In this document: positions 9,839-21,052 of the stretch, piece by piece
Position numbering within the stretch: the first letter of the stretch is position 1
Layout of the letters: every line of letters begins with the position of its first letter
DNA from: Onthophagus taurus
Lineage: Eukaryota > Arthropoda > Insecta > Coleoptera > Scarabaeidae
Length of the DNA: 64,000 nt
Direction: 5' to 3'
Assembly: GCF_036711975.1 (NCBI RefSeq)
Contig: NW_027248947.1
Location: forward strand, 620,001 to 684,000
Notes under the pieces: generated by a model
What the model was told of the DNA's origin: nothing
Databases searched by the model: none
The model's input: only the letters and a program-made list of their open reading frames with translations
Program-made: the position numbers and the translations under genes

Positions 9839-10601
9839 GGACACAAACAGGGAGGATATCCCCAGTGAAGCATCCTCATAAAAACAAAGCACTTAACTAC
9901 ATACCAAGCAAAAAAACGAGAAAAGAAAAAAAAAATAACAATAATTATAACATTAACTATGAAAATAATAATAACAGCATTGATAGTTGCTAATTAAAAA
10001 AAAATTACAAAAAAAAAGCGAAAAATATTATATAATTGTACTACAATACAGAAGATAACAACTAAACGTTACGTAATAGTAATTCTCTAAATGAGCGCAA
10101 CGAGAGTCCAAATAGAGTAACATGGTTGAAGTCCTGATTGTAAGTATTCAAAAGCCGAACGATAGGCGAGTTTAGATGAGCGTTCGTGTTCGATGTGCCT
10201 AAAAGGAATGTAGTATTCCGCCGCGTGAAACGCTGTGGTACATTAAAGTTCAACACAGACAGAAGATCAGGTGCGTCCAGCAAGCCATTGACCAGTTTGA
10301 AAAGAAAAATTAAGTCTGAGACTAGCCGACGCTGCCGCAGGGATAATAAGTTAAAAACCACACAGCGTCTATCGTAATCGCAATAGGGAAGATGATATTT
10401 GTTGATCTTCTCTAATTTGAGAGTTTTCGTTAAAACGGGCGTAAAGTTTTTAAGGTTTTCGCCTTCATTTTCGGTAAATCTTGTTTCTCGATAAAACCGG
10501 TCGTTATACCAGTGAAGAAGAAATTTTGTGGGAGGTGTAGTCAACTGGTGGGGAGAGACATCCCTGGAGTTCAATGTGACGCTTGCCGGGCGTGATTTCA
10601 T
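9839..10601 (-). pseudogene. LINE ORF2 C-terminal end and 3' UTR
   Basis: Minus-strand codons from 10601 to 10062 contain LLSLRQRRLVSDLIFLFKLV, NGLLDAPDLLSVLNFNVP and a closing SFRELLLR. This is the conserved extreme C-terminus of CR1/Jockey-type ORF2 proteins (LxxRRxxxDLxFLYKLxNGxxDxPxLL). About 220 bases of 3' UTR and the TTTA tail follow. It starts abruptly near 10560-10600, where a plus-strand LINE 5' part begins. The head-to-head layout fits a 5' inversion of one insertion. Confidence 0.8.
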
Positions 10602-10787
10602 GCCAAATGCGTGGATATCGCCAGAGAGTCTGCGGTCGCCTTATCGGTCGCTGGCGCATCATGGAGGTGTTCCACTTGCAGATCGCCGCCGCCGGTGGCG
10701 TCGCGACGCCTATCTCATTCCTTTGGTGTCCCTCCTGGTACTCCTGCCGATCATGTTTCTTCTGTCACACTTGAAACTGTTTGCGAG

Positions 10788-11498
10788 ATGATTGGAGAAG
10801 TGCGAACAGAAATGCAGAGAATGACTTCACGATATGATGAATTGGTTGAGTCGGTACAATTTTGTAGTCAGCGGGTAACAGATTTTGAGGCAACTGTGAA
10901 ACGCTTTCAGGATCAATTGAAGATTATAGATAAGCTGAATGCCGAAAATATGTCGCTGCGCAAACAAGTAGATGATTTGTCTGGTCGTGTTGGTGACCTG
11001 GAACAATACTCCCGAAGAAATAACTTAGAACTACAAGGCGTTCTGGAAAAAGATAATGAAGACCTTTTGATGGTGTTGAAAACCATGGGTGATTTTATTG
11101 GGGTTCCTGTGTCTTCAACGGATGTGGACGCAGCTCATCGTGTCCCGCACGGTCCTGGAAATCAAAATCAAAATCGTGGAACGAATCCTAAGGGTATTGT
11201 GGTCAGGTTTTGTAGTCGTCTCACCAGAGATAACTTTCTGGCTGCTGCAAAGCTAAAGAAGCGTTCTGGTTCTCCAGGTTCGCCACCTGGCCTGTCTATT
11301 GATGGTGTCTCTGAACGCTGTTTCATCAACGAACATCTGACGCCTGCGAATAAGTTTTTGTTAAGTAACGTAAGGAAGGCTGCCAGAGAGAAGGGCTACA
11401 AGTTTGTCTGGACGCGTGATTGTAGAGTTTACGTCCGTAAGAATGAAACTGCGCGCCCTATACTAATTAGGAAAGTCACCGATGTTGATAAACTTTAA
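10788..11498 (+). CDS. LINE ORF1 protein (coiled coil plus FP25K/L1-ORF1-like domain)
   Basis: From the ATG at 10788 the protein starts with a heptad-rich coiled coil (about residues 10-75, ending VDDLSGRVGDLEQYSRRNN). A nucleic-acid-binding domain follows: RRNNLELQGV, VDAAHRVPHGPG, GIVVRFCSRLTRDNFLAA, INEHLTPANKFLL, and KGYKFVWTRDCRVYVRKNE. This is the layout of ORF1 in many insect LINEs, and it resembles the baculovirus few-polyhedra (FP) protein fold. The reading stays open upstream to 10611 without an ATG, and a further N-terminal segment there may be frameshifted. It would coat the LINE RNA. The same unit encodes ORF2 51 bases downstream. Confidence 0.82.
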   Translation: MIGEVRTEMQRMTSRYDELVESVQFCSQRVTDFEATVKRFQDQLKIIDKLNAENMSLRKQVDDLSGRVGDLEQYSRRNNLELQGVLEKDNEDLLMVLKTMGDFIGVPVSSTDVDAAHRVPHGPGNQNQNRGTNPKGIVVRFCSRLTRDNFLAAAKLKKRSGSPGSPPGLSIDGVSERCFINEHLTPANKFLLSNVRKAAREKGYKFVWTRDCRVYVRKNETARPILIRKVTDVDKL

Positions 11499-11548
11499 TT
11501 TTTCTGCTTTTTACTGTATATTTCTTTCTCGATGATATTATTTGTACA

Positions 11549-13172
11549 ATGGCTTTATCTTTTTATTATCAGAACGTTCGGGGTCTTCGCACCAAACTTT
11601 GCATAATAACCTCTTGAATGCGGATTTTGATGTCGTGTGCCTCGCTGAAACGTGGCTGCATCCCGGTATTTATTCCTCTGAAGGGTTTCCTTCCTCCTTT
11701 AATGTTTTTAGATGCGATCGCCCGAACGTCGCTGACAACAGTTTGCGCGGTGGGGGTGTTCTTATTGGAGTTGCAGCGTATCTTCCTGCAATTCTTCAAT
11801 CCGCCTGGTTCACTGGTGTTGACGCTGTCGGTGTAACGTTGCGCTCGGGATGCACGACGATTCATATATGTTGCGTTTATATTCCCCCTCACAATAGTAA
11901 CGTAATAATTATTACTTCTCTAAATAATTTTTTAAATCAATTAACCTTAATTATCGAAAGTAAACCTAATGATCGTTTTATAATTTGTGGAGACTTTAAT
12001 TTGCCTGAATTAAACTGGTCACTTGACCTGGATTCCGGTTTCGCCACTGCTTCCGGATCCGTCAGCGCCCGCTCCAGTGAATTTCTGGATGTTCTTTCCC
12101 TTTGCGGACTTAACCAACTAAATTATCATAAAAATTCTTAAGTAACGAATTCTGCCGATGTACATCAATTATCTCTTTGTAGTGATCCATTGCTTCCTGA
12201 GGACAGTGCGCACTACACTCTAAAGTTTTCCTGCTCAATTTCATTTACTCGTTCATTATCTATACATCATGGTGATGCTTTTTGTTTTAGAAAAGCCCGG
12301 TTTCCTGAATTGAATGAGTATTTTAATGGAATTGACTGGGAATCAGAGTTCGCTGGTCGTGATATCAATGACGCTGTTCAAATTTTTTATAACTATGTTA
12401 CTACTGCTATTCGCGAATTTGTCCCTTTAAAACGCAAAGCTATCAAGGGTTTTCCCAGTTGGTTTTCATACAGTACCATTAAAGTAATTGGAGAGAAAAG
12501 GAGAGCGCACTGTAGATGGAAGCGTTTTAGAAACCAACCTGACTACCTCCCTTTTTCAATTATAAGGAGTCGTGCAAAGTATCTAATCCATCACAATTAC
12601 ATGGAGTATGTTAGAAGAGCTGAAAGTAATATGCAATCTGATCCAAAGGTGTTTTGGGCTTTTACTAAGTCTAAGAAGCGTGCGGATGTCATTCCTTCTA
12701 CGATGTCATGGAATGGAACTGTTGTCGGCGATGGTGTCGGAGTATGCTCATTGTTTGCTGATTTCTTTTCTTCGGTTTTTGTGAATCCTGCTCCAATCCA
12801 GCAGAATGTAGATTGTATAGAAATGGATACCCTTCTTTTGAGTCAGATGCAGTTTGACAGAATTGAGGTTGAGGAGGCCCTGATGGGCATCAGGGTTACA
12901 GACAGTATAGGTACTGATGGTATTCCATCAATTTTAATCAAGGAATATTCACACTCTCTGTCCCTTCCTTTAACTATTTTATTTAATGCTTCATTGATAA
13001 TGGGTGTCTTTCCTTTATTGTGGAAGCGGGCTTTTGTTCTTCCCATTTTTAAATCTGGGGACCGTGGTGCTATATCCGATTACAGCCCCATATCTATTTT
13101 CCCAGCATTTGGGAAAGTGTTTGAGAAAGTAGTTCATGCACGTCTATTCTTTGCCCTTAAGTCTAAAATCAT
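11549..13172 (+). pseudogene. LINE ORF2: endonuclease and RT N-terminus, truncated
   Basis: Starts ATG at 11549 with LSFYYQNVRGLRTKL, the usual opening of a LINE APE-type endonuclease. A frameshift near 11610 leads to VVCLAETWLHPGIYS (catalytic ET), GGGVLIGV, CCVYIPPHNS and FIICGDFNLPELNWS (GDFN). An in-frame TAA follows at 12139. The reading then resumes with the linker, the DGIPSILIKEYS block and YSPISIFPAFGKVFEK of the RT fingers. It ends at about 13172, where it meets the R2-clade ORF on the opposite strand. The RT catalytic motifs are missing. The expected endonuclease SDH block near the 3' side is not obvious. Confidence 0.85.
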
Positions 13173-14737
13173 TGCCGGGTCTCCTTCTGCATAACCCCCC
13201 TCGTTCCTACCACGATCGGTAGGACTTCCCCAGCGGTCGCCCCGAACCTGTCCTGGAGGAGAGGTAGCAATGGGGTATATTTTTCGATCTTGCTTGATCG
13301 TCCCAAAGCCAGATAATCTCCGTCCTCGTGGCGGACTGTAACGTCGACCACGAAAACCCTTTCCCGGTTCTGTATCACCCGGTCAGGTTTGAGATTCCCG
13401 TCCCGAAAGTCGTGCAGACTGCACTCCCTCATGATCGCTACCTCTGGCATCTGCTTTGTTATGCGGTCCACAACGAAATCGCAAATTTCGTCGTGGCGGC
13501 GGATCCTCTTGGCCTTAGTGTGTACGCATTGGCCAAGGATGTGCCCCAGTGTCTCCGTCTGAGAGCTACACCTCCTACAGGAAAGATCGCCCTGGGGTAT
13601 GGCTCTGTTCATCGCCGCCCTATCAGCGCATGAATTAGTCCGCATTTTAAGAGGCGATAGTATTTTGCTCTTCTTTTCTGGCCCGCCGTTTGAATCCGAC
13701 GAGCTCAGCCGCGAGCAGAGACTCCATAATTGCATTAAAGATTGTGGGGGATAAGGGGTCACCTTGCTTGACGCCCCGCTGGAGTATTATGTCGCCTTCT
13801 TGATAGCCGACTTTCATTTTAGTGTTCACATCCCGGTAAGCGTTCTCCACCAAACGTACCACCGTCTGAGGAAGACCTAATGCGCGTAGTGAGGTCCCTA
13901 TGGCTGCGTGAGGGACAGTATCGAAGGCTTTACTGACATCAAGCTGCACTACGACCAGGTTTTTGGCGTTACGTGGACGTTTGGATGTGCACGTTATTGA
14001 AGCACCCCTCGTTAACGAAACCTTTTTGACGGGGTGTGAATTGGACGGCTGCCCGGAAGCGCTCATCTATTATCCCCTAGTAGAGTCTGCTCAACAGGGA
14101 GGAGATAATAAGGGGACGGTAGTTCTCGACCCGGCTACCGACCTTACCCTCCTTGGGAATCAGCAACGTCCGATTCATCCTCCATGGACGTGGCTGTCTG
14201 CCGCTCAACATGATGATGTTGAACGGAAGACGGAGGACTTCGCGGTCCTGGCTCAAGCGGAGATCATTCCCCTTGATTCCGTCAAGGCCGGCCGCTGAGG
14301 ACTTTTTGGTGAGTGCGAAGCGACGTTTTATATCTGCATGTGTTATGGCCGGTAGAACTTGAGCGACTGCCTTTGGTTCTACCTGGCCGCACGCTTCGGG
14401 TAATCGTACTTTCGGCAGTGTACAATTCCCGAACATCCGTCACATTGAGCTCGTCAGCCGCCCGCTGATCGAGCCAGTCCTTTTTGCTCCGGATATGTTT
14501 CGCCAAAAGACCTGGATTCTTTTTATAAAGCTCCTAGGTGCGGGCGTAAACGAACTGCCGTTTACCGCTTCGCCCGACCCTCTTTCGTCCGGGGCGCTGT
14601 GTCACTCCCCCACTAGGGACTAAGTGGGCGGTAACTTGCTCGTATAAGCCATCTAATGTATCTTGGGGCATGTCGCCACACTGAGCAAGCCCATGGAGTG
14701 CGTCCCGGATTACTTTTATGGCTGCATCCGACTCAGG
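13169..14737 (-). pseudogene. R2-clade ORF: RT and restriction-like endonuclease
   Basis: Minus strand, from the N-terminal side: ESDAAIKVIRDALHG, QFVYAR then a nonsense TAG where R2 has TQELYKKN, LAKHIRSKKDWLD, the RT fingers (GLDGIKGNDLRL, PRPWRMNRTLLIPKEGK), VVVQLDVSKAFDTVPH (motif A) and RGVKQGDPLSPTIFN (motif B). The YADD block and thumb are deleted near 13650. The C-terminus is an endonuclease of the R2 type: CRRC, then HILGQC (CCHC), then RRH, then LKPDRVIQNRERVFVVDVTV with the PD...D catalytic pattern. Frameshifts occur at about 14430 and 14070. It continues across the gypsy insertion at 21053-21120. Confidence 0.9.
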
Positions 14738-14742
14738 GGTAG
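14738..14742 (+). repeat. 5-bp target-site duplication (GGTAG) of the CsRn1-type gypsy
   Basis: GGTAG directly precedes the 5' LTR and is repeated at 21053-21057 directly after the end of the split 3' LTR. Removing everything between restores the R2-clade reading frame (KMTGGKTTPESDAA on the minus strand), which confirms both edges. Confidence 0.93.
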
Positions 14743-14921
14743 TGTAGCATGCTGTGCACACGACATGTACAAAACAAAGGAGAACGTTACTATATAAAAT
14801 TATTAATATTATTATCATTCAAAAAATAATCAATCGATTCTATCAGTCCTGTGAATGTAGTTCGTATTATTACTTATTAAAATATTAATTTATATTGTGG
14901 ACACATATATATATATCCACA
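14743..14921 (+). repeat. 5' LTR (179 bp)
   Basis: Begins TGTAGCATGCTGTGCAC and ends with an (AT)n run followed by CCACA, so it has TG...CA ends. The same sequence occurs at 19506-19680. It contains TATATAAA near 14800. Confidence 0.93.
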
Positions 14922-14924
14922 ATT

Positions 14925-14942
14925 TGGTGACCCCGAAGATTG
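14925..14942 (+). other. Primer-binding site
   Basis: TGGTGACCCCGAAGATTG follows the 5' LTR after three bases. It begins with TGG, complementary to a tRNA CCA end. The TGGTGACCCC start is common in arthropod gypsy elements; I cannot fix the tRNA. From here to the gag ATG (14943-15403) there is a leader. It begins with several degenerate repeats of CCTGCCCCCGACGA alternating with TTTGAATCT or ATTACTTTATA (14945-15090). Confidence 0.8.
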
Positions 14943-15403
14943 AACCTGCCCCCGACGATTTTTTTTTGAACCTACCCTAACGATTACTTTATACCTGCCC
15001 CCGACGAATTTTCTGAATCTACCCCAGCGATTACTTTATACCTGCACCCGAAGATTAGCTTGAACCTGCCCCCGACGAAATATTTGAATCTGCGCTCTAC
15101 CCATACCCAACAAAGACAAACCCAAGCCATATTACGTCAATTGACAACAAGACGTCAAGTCATTCCATCAAGTTACAACAAGCGCCAGCCCAGTCTCGCA
15201 ACCATCAAGATTCCAAACGTTTTGTTTACAGTCGTGTGCCGGTGAGTAAAGTCACTTTTCATTCCTGTAGGACTAATATTAAGAGGAATCAAAAAATTAA
15301 TCATATTTTCAACAATTTTTATTTAACAAAAACAAATATTAAAAAAATTACTTTACTTTAATAGAAAACCTAAACGTATTTTCTAGACAATTTTTTATTA
15401 AAA

Positions 15404-16370
15404 ATGATTGACCCTGCTGATAGTGACAATACCGCACACGAATTGCAAAATATTTCAAAACTGAAATTACCACCATTTTGGCCTTCTAATCCCGATATTT
15501 GGTTTCGACAAGTTGAAGCACAGTTTACTCTAACTAGAATTAGCAGTGAAAAAACAAAATTTAACATTCTTTTGGCAAATTTACCCACTGAGATCATCTC
15601 TACCGTGGTAGATCTCATACAGAACCCTCCAGACATAAATCCATATTCTTCACTCAAAAAATTGTTAATCGACAGGTTATCATTGAGCGAAGAAAAACGG
15701 CTGGACGATGTTCTGTTAGGTTCGCAAATGGGAGATCAAAAACCGTCAAATTTTTATCGAGCGATGTTGACCACGGTTGGTGGTTCTCAAGTGGTTAGTC
15801 CAAATTTATTATTAAAATTGTGGCAAAGGAGACTACCTCGTGTTGTTTCGGTTGCACTCCTCGCTTCTGGCAAAGAGGACGTGGTGGACATTCTTTCCAT
15901 TGCCGACAAGGTGTGGGAATCAATGAATTTGACGTCGACCTCAACACACCTCTCGGAAGTTCAAAAACATCGCACCACAAAAACACCACCACACGACGAA
16001 TTACTAACAACAATCCAAAATCTGACGTTAACGTGTCAAGCACTAGTGACTACCATTACACAACAACAACAACAACAACAGGACAAAAAATTTGGAAAAT
16101 CAAATAAATTCCTTGGCTACCCAATTTCAAAACATACCAACAAATACGTCGAAGAATTGTAATTGTAATTGTTTTCACAATTCTCGAGATAGACATCGTT
16201 CTTCGTCACGTCACTCGCGGAATAGATCTAATTCTAAGAGTTATTCGACTATTTGTTGGTATCACCGTAAATTTGGAGACAACGCGGTTAAATGTGGAGG
16301 AACATATTGCAAATTTTATAATTCCTTCACCGACAAAAACAAAAATTTTCCATCGACATCAAAAAACTAA
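15404..16370 (+). pseudogene. gag: gag polyprotein (frameshifted)
   Basis: ATG at 15404. Residues 15-150 hold the capsid signature of this lineage: LKLPPFWPSNPDIWFRQVEA, SEEKRLDDVLLGSQMGDQKP and LLLKLWQRRLPRVVSVALL. After a polyglutamine run (CAA)n near 16070 the frame shifts to the one carrying SYSTICWYHRKFGDNAVKC and GGTYC. This is a C-x3-H-x9-C-type CHCC motif, the nucleocapsid motif typical of CsRn1-clade gag in place of CCHC knuckles. The microsatellite-like CAA run is the likely slippage site. Gag would form virus-like particles in the cytoplasm. Confidence 0.88.
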
Positions 16371-16459
16371 TAAAGGTTTCAAAAGAAAAACAAAATTTTT
16401 CCAAATTCAAAATTTTAACAAAAAGTCAACCTCAATTTACGGTAAATTCTGTCAGTTCG

Positions 16460-19400
16460 CGACTTTTCATTTTTGACAATCAAAATAACCTAAATTTTTT
16501 AATTGACACTGGAGCTGACATTTCGGTTCTACCTCACAAATTATATCCGAAACGTAACCAAGATACCAACTCAAACCTTTCTGCCGCTAATGGTACTACA
16601 ATTACTACATACGGTAAAAAAATGCTTACAATTTCATTCAATCTAAGAAGGAATTTCCCATTCGTATTTACTATAGCTAATGTTAGTAAACCAATCATTG
16701 GTGCGGATTTCCTTCATGCATTTGGTATCTTGGTGGATATAAAAAAGAAGCGATTGGTAGATTCGAAAACCAGTTTGTTTTCAATTGTCAAAAACACTAT
16801 TCCAACTCCCAAAATTTTTTCTTTTGAAACCAAATATACAACACTTAAAAAAATTTCCAAAATTAACGTCTACACCGGACTTTACAAAACTAGTTGGACA
16901 TAACACTCGACACAGAATTGTTACCAACTCACACTTACCGTTTTGCCGTCCCCGACGTTTAGACGTGCACAAACACAACATCGCAAAGAAAGAATTCGAA
17001 CAAATGGTGGCATTAGGAATCTGCCGACCCTCTTCTTCTTCTACAGCGTCACCTCTTCACATGGTTCCTAAGAAAGATTCCAACGATTGGTGACCATGTG
17101 GAGACTACCGACAACTCAACAACATCACAGTTCCAGATCGTTATCCTCTTCCGCACATTCAAGATTTTAACTTACATTTACACAATTGCAAAATTTTTTC
17201 AAAATTAGATCTGGTACGAGCTTATCACCAAATTCCTGTAGAAGAAGACGATATTCCTAAAACGGCTATCACTACGCCGTTTGGTCTGTTCGAATTCACG
17301 AGAATGCCTTTCGGTTTACGTAATGCGGCACAAACCTTTCAAAGGTTTATAAACGAAGTTCTATCTGGCTTAGATTTCCTATTCGTATATCTAGATGATA
17401 TTCTAGTAGCCAGTCGCAATGAAGAAGAACATTATCTTCATTTACAACAATTGTTTGAGAGGTTAAGCTCTTGTAATATTAATATACAACCAACAAAATG
17501 TGTTTTTGGAGTTACAGATTTAAATTTCCTAAGTCATCAAATTTCTGCTGAAGGCGTTCGCCCTTCGCAATCTAAGGTTAATGCCATAATTGAATTTCCA
17601 AAACCAACCACACTAAAACAATTACAGCGATTCTTAGGAATGATAAATTTTTATCACAGATTTTTACCAAACATCTCAAACATTTTAGCTCCTTTACATC
17701 ATTTATCAAAAACACTTTATTCACAAAAACTTAAATCAATCACTTCTTGGACACACCATCACGACATTTCTTTCACTACAGCCAAAGAACTTTTATCAAA
17801 ATCCGTCACTCTTGCACACCCATCACCACAAGCAACTCTTTCACTGACGACAGACGCCTCAAGTAAAGGTATAGGAGCAGTTTTATCACAGACTATAGAC
17901 AATAACACACAACCTTTAGCATTTTTTTCTCAAAAATTATCTTCAAGCCAAATAAATTATTCAACTTTTGATAGAGAATTGTTAGCAATTTACACTAGTA
18001 TCAAATTCTTTAAACATTTTTTACATGGACATCAATTTGTAGTTTACACTGATCACAAACCTCTAATCAACACAATTTTTTCTAACACAGAAAAAACTCC
18101 ACGTCAGACACGATATCTTACTTACATAACACAATTCACATCAGATATCAGGTACATTACAGGAGAATCAAACATTGTAGCGGATACGTTGTCCAGAACA
18201 AATATTGATTCTCTAAATTCACAGTACCCTGACACACAAACCTTAAAAAACGCGCAATTTAACGATACAGAATTAACACATTTACTAAACAAACAATACT
18301 CAAAGACACAAACTACTAAATATAACCTATCGCAACAAACAACATCACATTCAGATGTAAAGCTTTGGTGCGACATTTCAACAAACAATCCTCGAACATA
18401 CATACCACAAAAATTTCGTAAAACAATTTTCAACAAATTTCACAACTTAACACATCCTGGTATTCGCGCTACTACACACATCATCAAAACACGATTCTTT
18501 TGGCCTCACATGACAAAATACATTCAGTTATGGACAAAAACCTGTTTGCGATGTCAACAAACAAAAGTTCAAAAGTACACAAAATCACCTATTAGTAAAA
18601 TTCCGATACCAAAATTAAGATTCGATCATATCCACATTGATTTGGTCGGTCCTCTCACTCCGTCCCTTGGCTGCACATATGTGCTCACCGTAATAGATCG
18701 TTTCACGCGTTGGCCAGAAGCTTTTCCTCTCAAAGATATTGGTTCTTCTTCTATTGCGGATACTTTGTTTCGGCATTATTTCAGCCGATTTGGCATTCCT
18801 AGCACTATAACCCATGATCAGGGACGACAATTCGAATCAAAACTCTTTTCAAAATTTCACACCCTTCTAGGAACACGTCAAATTCATACATCCACCTTCC
18901 ATCCCCAAAGCAACGGAATTTTAGAAAGGTTTCACCGTTCTTTAAAAACAGCCATAACTGCCAGAGGTAACACTACGAGGTGGAACAATGATCTGCCCTT
19001 GGTTCTCCTAGGCCTCAGATCATCTCTTAAGGAAGACCTAGGTTGTTCATCTGCCGAACTTGTATACGGTCAACCACTTAGGCTTCCAGGAGAATTTTTT
19101 GTTAATATTCAACACCCTTTGGAATCTGATCCATTGCTATCTAGTTTACGAGAAACATTCTCTTGTTTGAAACCAGTAAACACAGTTTTTCATTCCAACC
19201 AAAAATCATTTATTCATAAAGATTTATTTATTTCAAAATTTGTTTTTGTCAAAATTAATGGGATTCAACCCTCTTTAACACCAAGGTATGAAGGCCCATT
19301 TAAAGTGATAAAAACATTTCCGAAATATTTTGTAATTTTCAAAAATAACAAGGAAGTAGCTGTTAACATCAACAACCTTAAACCAGCATTTCTTTTAAAA

Positions 19401-19652
19401 GAAAATTCAACATGTCACCACAGCGCGGCAATCAATTCTCATAATATAAAAATTCAAAAAAAATATATTCCTTATTTTATTAATCTGTATAGGAGGGGAA
19501 GTGGCTGTAGCATGCTGTGCACACGACATGTACAAAACAAAGGAGAACGTTACTATATAAAATTATTCCTATTATTATCATTTAAAATAATAATCAATCG
19601 ATTCTATCAGTCCTGTGAATGTAGTTCGTATTATTATTTATTAAAATATTAA
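16460..19652 (+). pseudogene. pol: pol polyprotein: PR-RT-RNaseH-IN (one nonsense, one shift)
   Basis: Aspartic protease: NFLIDTGADISVLP (16490-16535). A shift near 16880 then leads to RT: VALGICRPS, then a TGA at 17091 where the family has CGA before [20 protein letters not shown] (motif A), [15 protein letters not shown], and [11 protein letters not shown] (YLDD). RNase [27 protein letters not shown] and YTDHKPL. Integrase: an H-H then CLRCQQ zinc finger, DLVGPL...[22 protein letters not shown] and [14 protein letters not shown] (the DDE triad). The reading runs into the 3' LTR and stops at 19652. Apart from these defects it is intact over about 1000 codons. Confidence 0.94.
19488..19505 (+). 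other. Polypurine tract
   Basis: AGGAGGGGAAGTGGC directly precedes the 3' LTR start at 19506, the position of the plus-strand primer in LTR retrotransposons. Confidence 0.85.
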
Positions 19653-19680
19653 TTTATATTGTGGACACATATATATATAT
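19506..19680 (+). repeat. 3' LTR, interrupted copy
   Basis: Matches the 5' LTR from TGTAGCATGC to the terminal (AT)n run with few differences. The last five bases (CCACA) are displaced to 21048-21052 by the palindrome insertion. Confidence 0.93.
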
Positions 19681-19765
19681 TATTTGGTGATTTACTTTCC
19701 ATTTTATGTGTGTAAAATTAAACTTCGGTTTTTGCACTTTAATGGATTTTTATTTTTAAATTTTC

Positions 19766-19807
19766 ACTCAACCGGTTTCACTGTGTTTATACAGCATCTT
19801 CAGGAGT
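19766..19807 (-). ncRNA. Hammerhead ribozyme, left arm of palindrome
   Basis: Minus strand: ACTC then CTGAAGA, a stem II TGCTGT/ACAGT with an A-rich loop, GAAA, a very short stem III (CCGG), TT, and GAGT. ACTC and GAGT form stem I. The CUGANGA...GAAA core is intact. Short stem III is typical of Penelope hammerheads. Confidence 0.72.
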
Positions 19808-20937
19808 TATCCTACATAAATACAAATTTTCTTAAATAAATCTCGGATTAACGTGCTAAATTAAATTAATTTAAAAATTAATACAATAATAAAACTTACG
19901 TCAATTCCTTACAAAATATACATTAGATTCAATCATTTGGCAATTCCTCACTTGTTCCTATCGTTAGATTATGCAAATGATTTCTTTTAAGTTGTGATTA
20001 TGAAAGATTAAAATATTTTATATAATTGAAGCGTCATGGAGTTGTGAAAGTTAGTTTGAGGTTATGTGTCAATTTGTTTGGGGATATTTTATTTTTCCGT
20101 TTGGCAATATATTTGAAATCAAAAATTTTTAATTTGAGGATAGTAACGAATTATTGTAACGTACATAGCAATAATTATTAAAACCACTTTTCATTTTTAA
20201 AAAATAGGGAGGAAGAGGGGGGTTTTTTTAAAGGTTATGGGTAGGATAATAAGGGATAGGTATGATGTCCATGGGATCCAGAGTTATTGCAATAACAAAA
20301 TGACATCTTGTTTTGTTATCCTCGTTTAACCTGGGGGGGTATGTTGGGTTGGTTGTAATATAACCAACCAATATATTGACTCTATATTACAACCAACCCA
20401 ACATACCCCCCCAGGTTAAACGAGGATAACAAAACAAGATGTCATTTTGTTATTGCAATAACTCTGGATCCCATGGACATCATACCTATCCCTTATTATC
20501 CTACCCATAACCTTTAAAAAAACCCCCCTCTTCCTCCCTATTTTTTAAAAATGAAAAGTGGTTTTAATAATTATTGCTATGTACGTTACAATAATTCGTT
20601 ACTATCCTCAAATTAAAAATTTTTGATTTCAAATATATTGCCAAACGGAAAAATAAAATATCCCAAAACAAATTGACACATAACCTCAAACTAACTTTCA
20701 CAACTCCATGACGCTTCAATTATATAAAATATTTTAATCTTTCATAATCACAACTTAAAAGAAATCATTTGCATAATCTAACGATAGGAACAAGTGAGGA
20801 ATTGCCAAATGATTGAATCTAATGTATATTTTGTAAGGAATTGACGTAAGTTTTATTATTGTATTAATTTTTAAATTAATTTAATTTAGCACGTTAATCC
20901 GAGATTTATTTAAGAAAATTTGTATTTATGTAGGATA

Positions 20938-20979
20938 ACTCCTGAAGATGCTGTATAAACACAGTGAAACCGGTTGAGT
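20938..20979 (+). ncRNA. Hammerhead ribozyme, right arm of palindrome
   Basis: Mirror copy of the one at 19766, with identical core, stem II and stem I. Both ribozymes face outward from the palindrome, so each strand of a read-through transcript carries one. Confidence 0.72.
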
Positions 20980-21052
20980 GAAAATTTAAAAATAAAAATC
21001 CATTAAAGTGCAAAAACCGAAGTTTAATTTTACACATATATATATATCCACA

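Larger units (their letters stand above)
19681..21031. mobile_element. Palindromic Penelope-type element without coding region
   Basis: Two inverted arms of about 650 bp (19708-20357 and 20383-21031) meet at a short asymmetric centre. They are nearly identical, so the dimer is recent. A 27-bp tail at 19681-19707 lies outside the left arm. The flanks are a 16-bp duplication, ACACATATATATATAT (19665-19680 and 21032-21047), although the AT run limits its exact length. Each arm carries a hammerhead core near its outer end. Inverted terminal repeats with hammerheads, a one-sided tail and a 10-16 bp target duplication are features of Penelope-like elements. There is no RT or endonuclease. Confidence 0.8.
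14743..21052 (+). mobile_element. Ty3/gypsy LTR retrotransposon, CsRn1/Kabuki-like
   Basis: Complete element with 5' LTR 14743-14921, primer-binding site, gag with a CHCC motif, pol (protease, RT, RNase H, integrase) and a purine-rich tract. The 3' LTR is interrupted at 19680 by a 1351-bp palindrome and completed by CCACA at 21048-21052. It is flanked by GGTAG. The two LTRs differ at only a handful of positions, so it is fairly young. It has lost coding capacity through one nonsense codon in RT and shifts in gag and at the protease-RT boundary. No env gene is present. Confidence 0.95.

Noticed and set aside
14945-15090. Evenly spaced repeats in the gypsy leader, superficially CRISPR-like
   Set aside because: Degenerate direct repeats with repeat-like spacers in a eukaryotic retrotransposon leader; no CRISPR context.
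19439-19652. A short env-like extension at the end of the CsRn1-type pol
   Set aside because: The codons run into the 3' LTR and are LTR sequence; there is no signal peptide or fusion motif.
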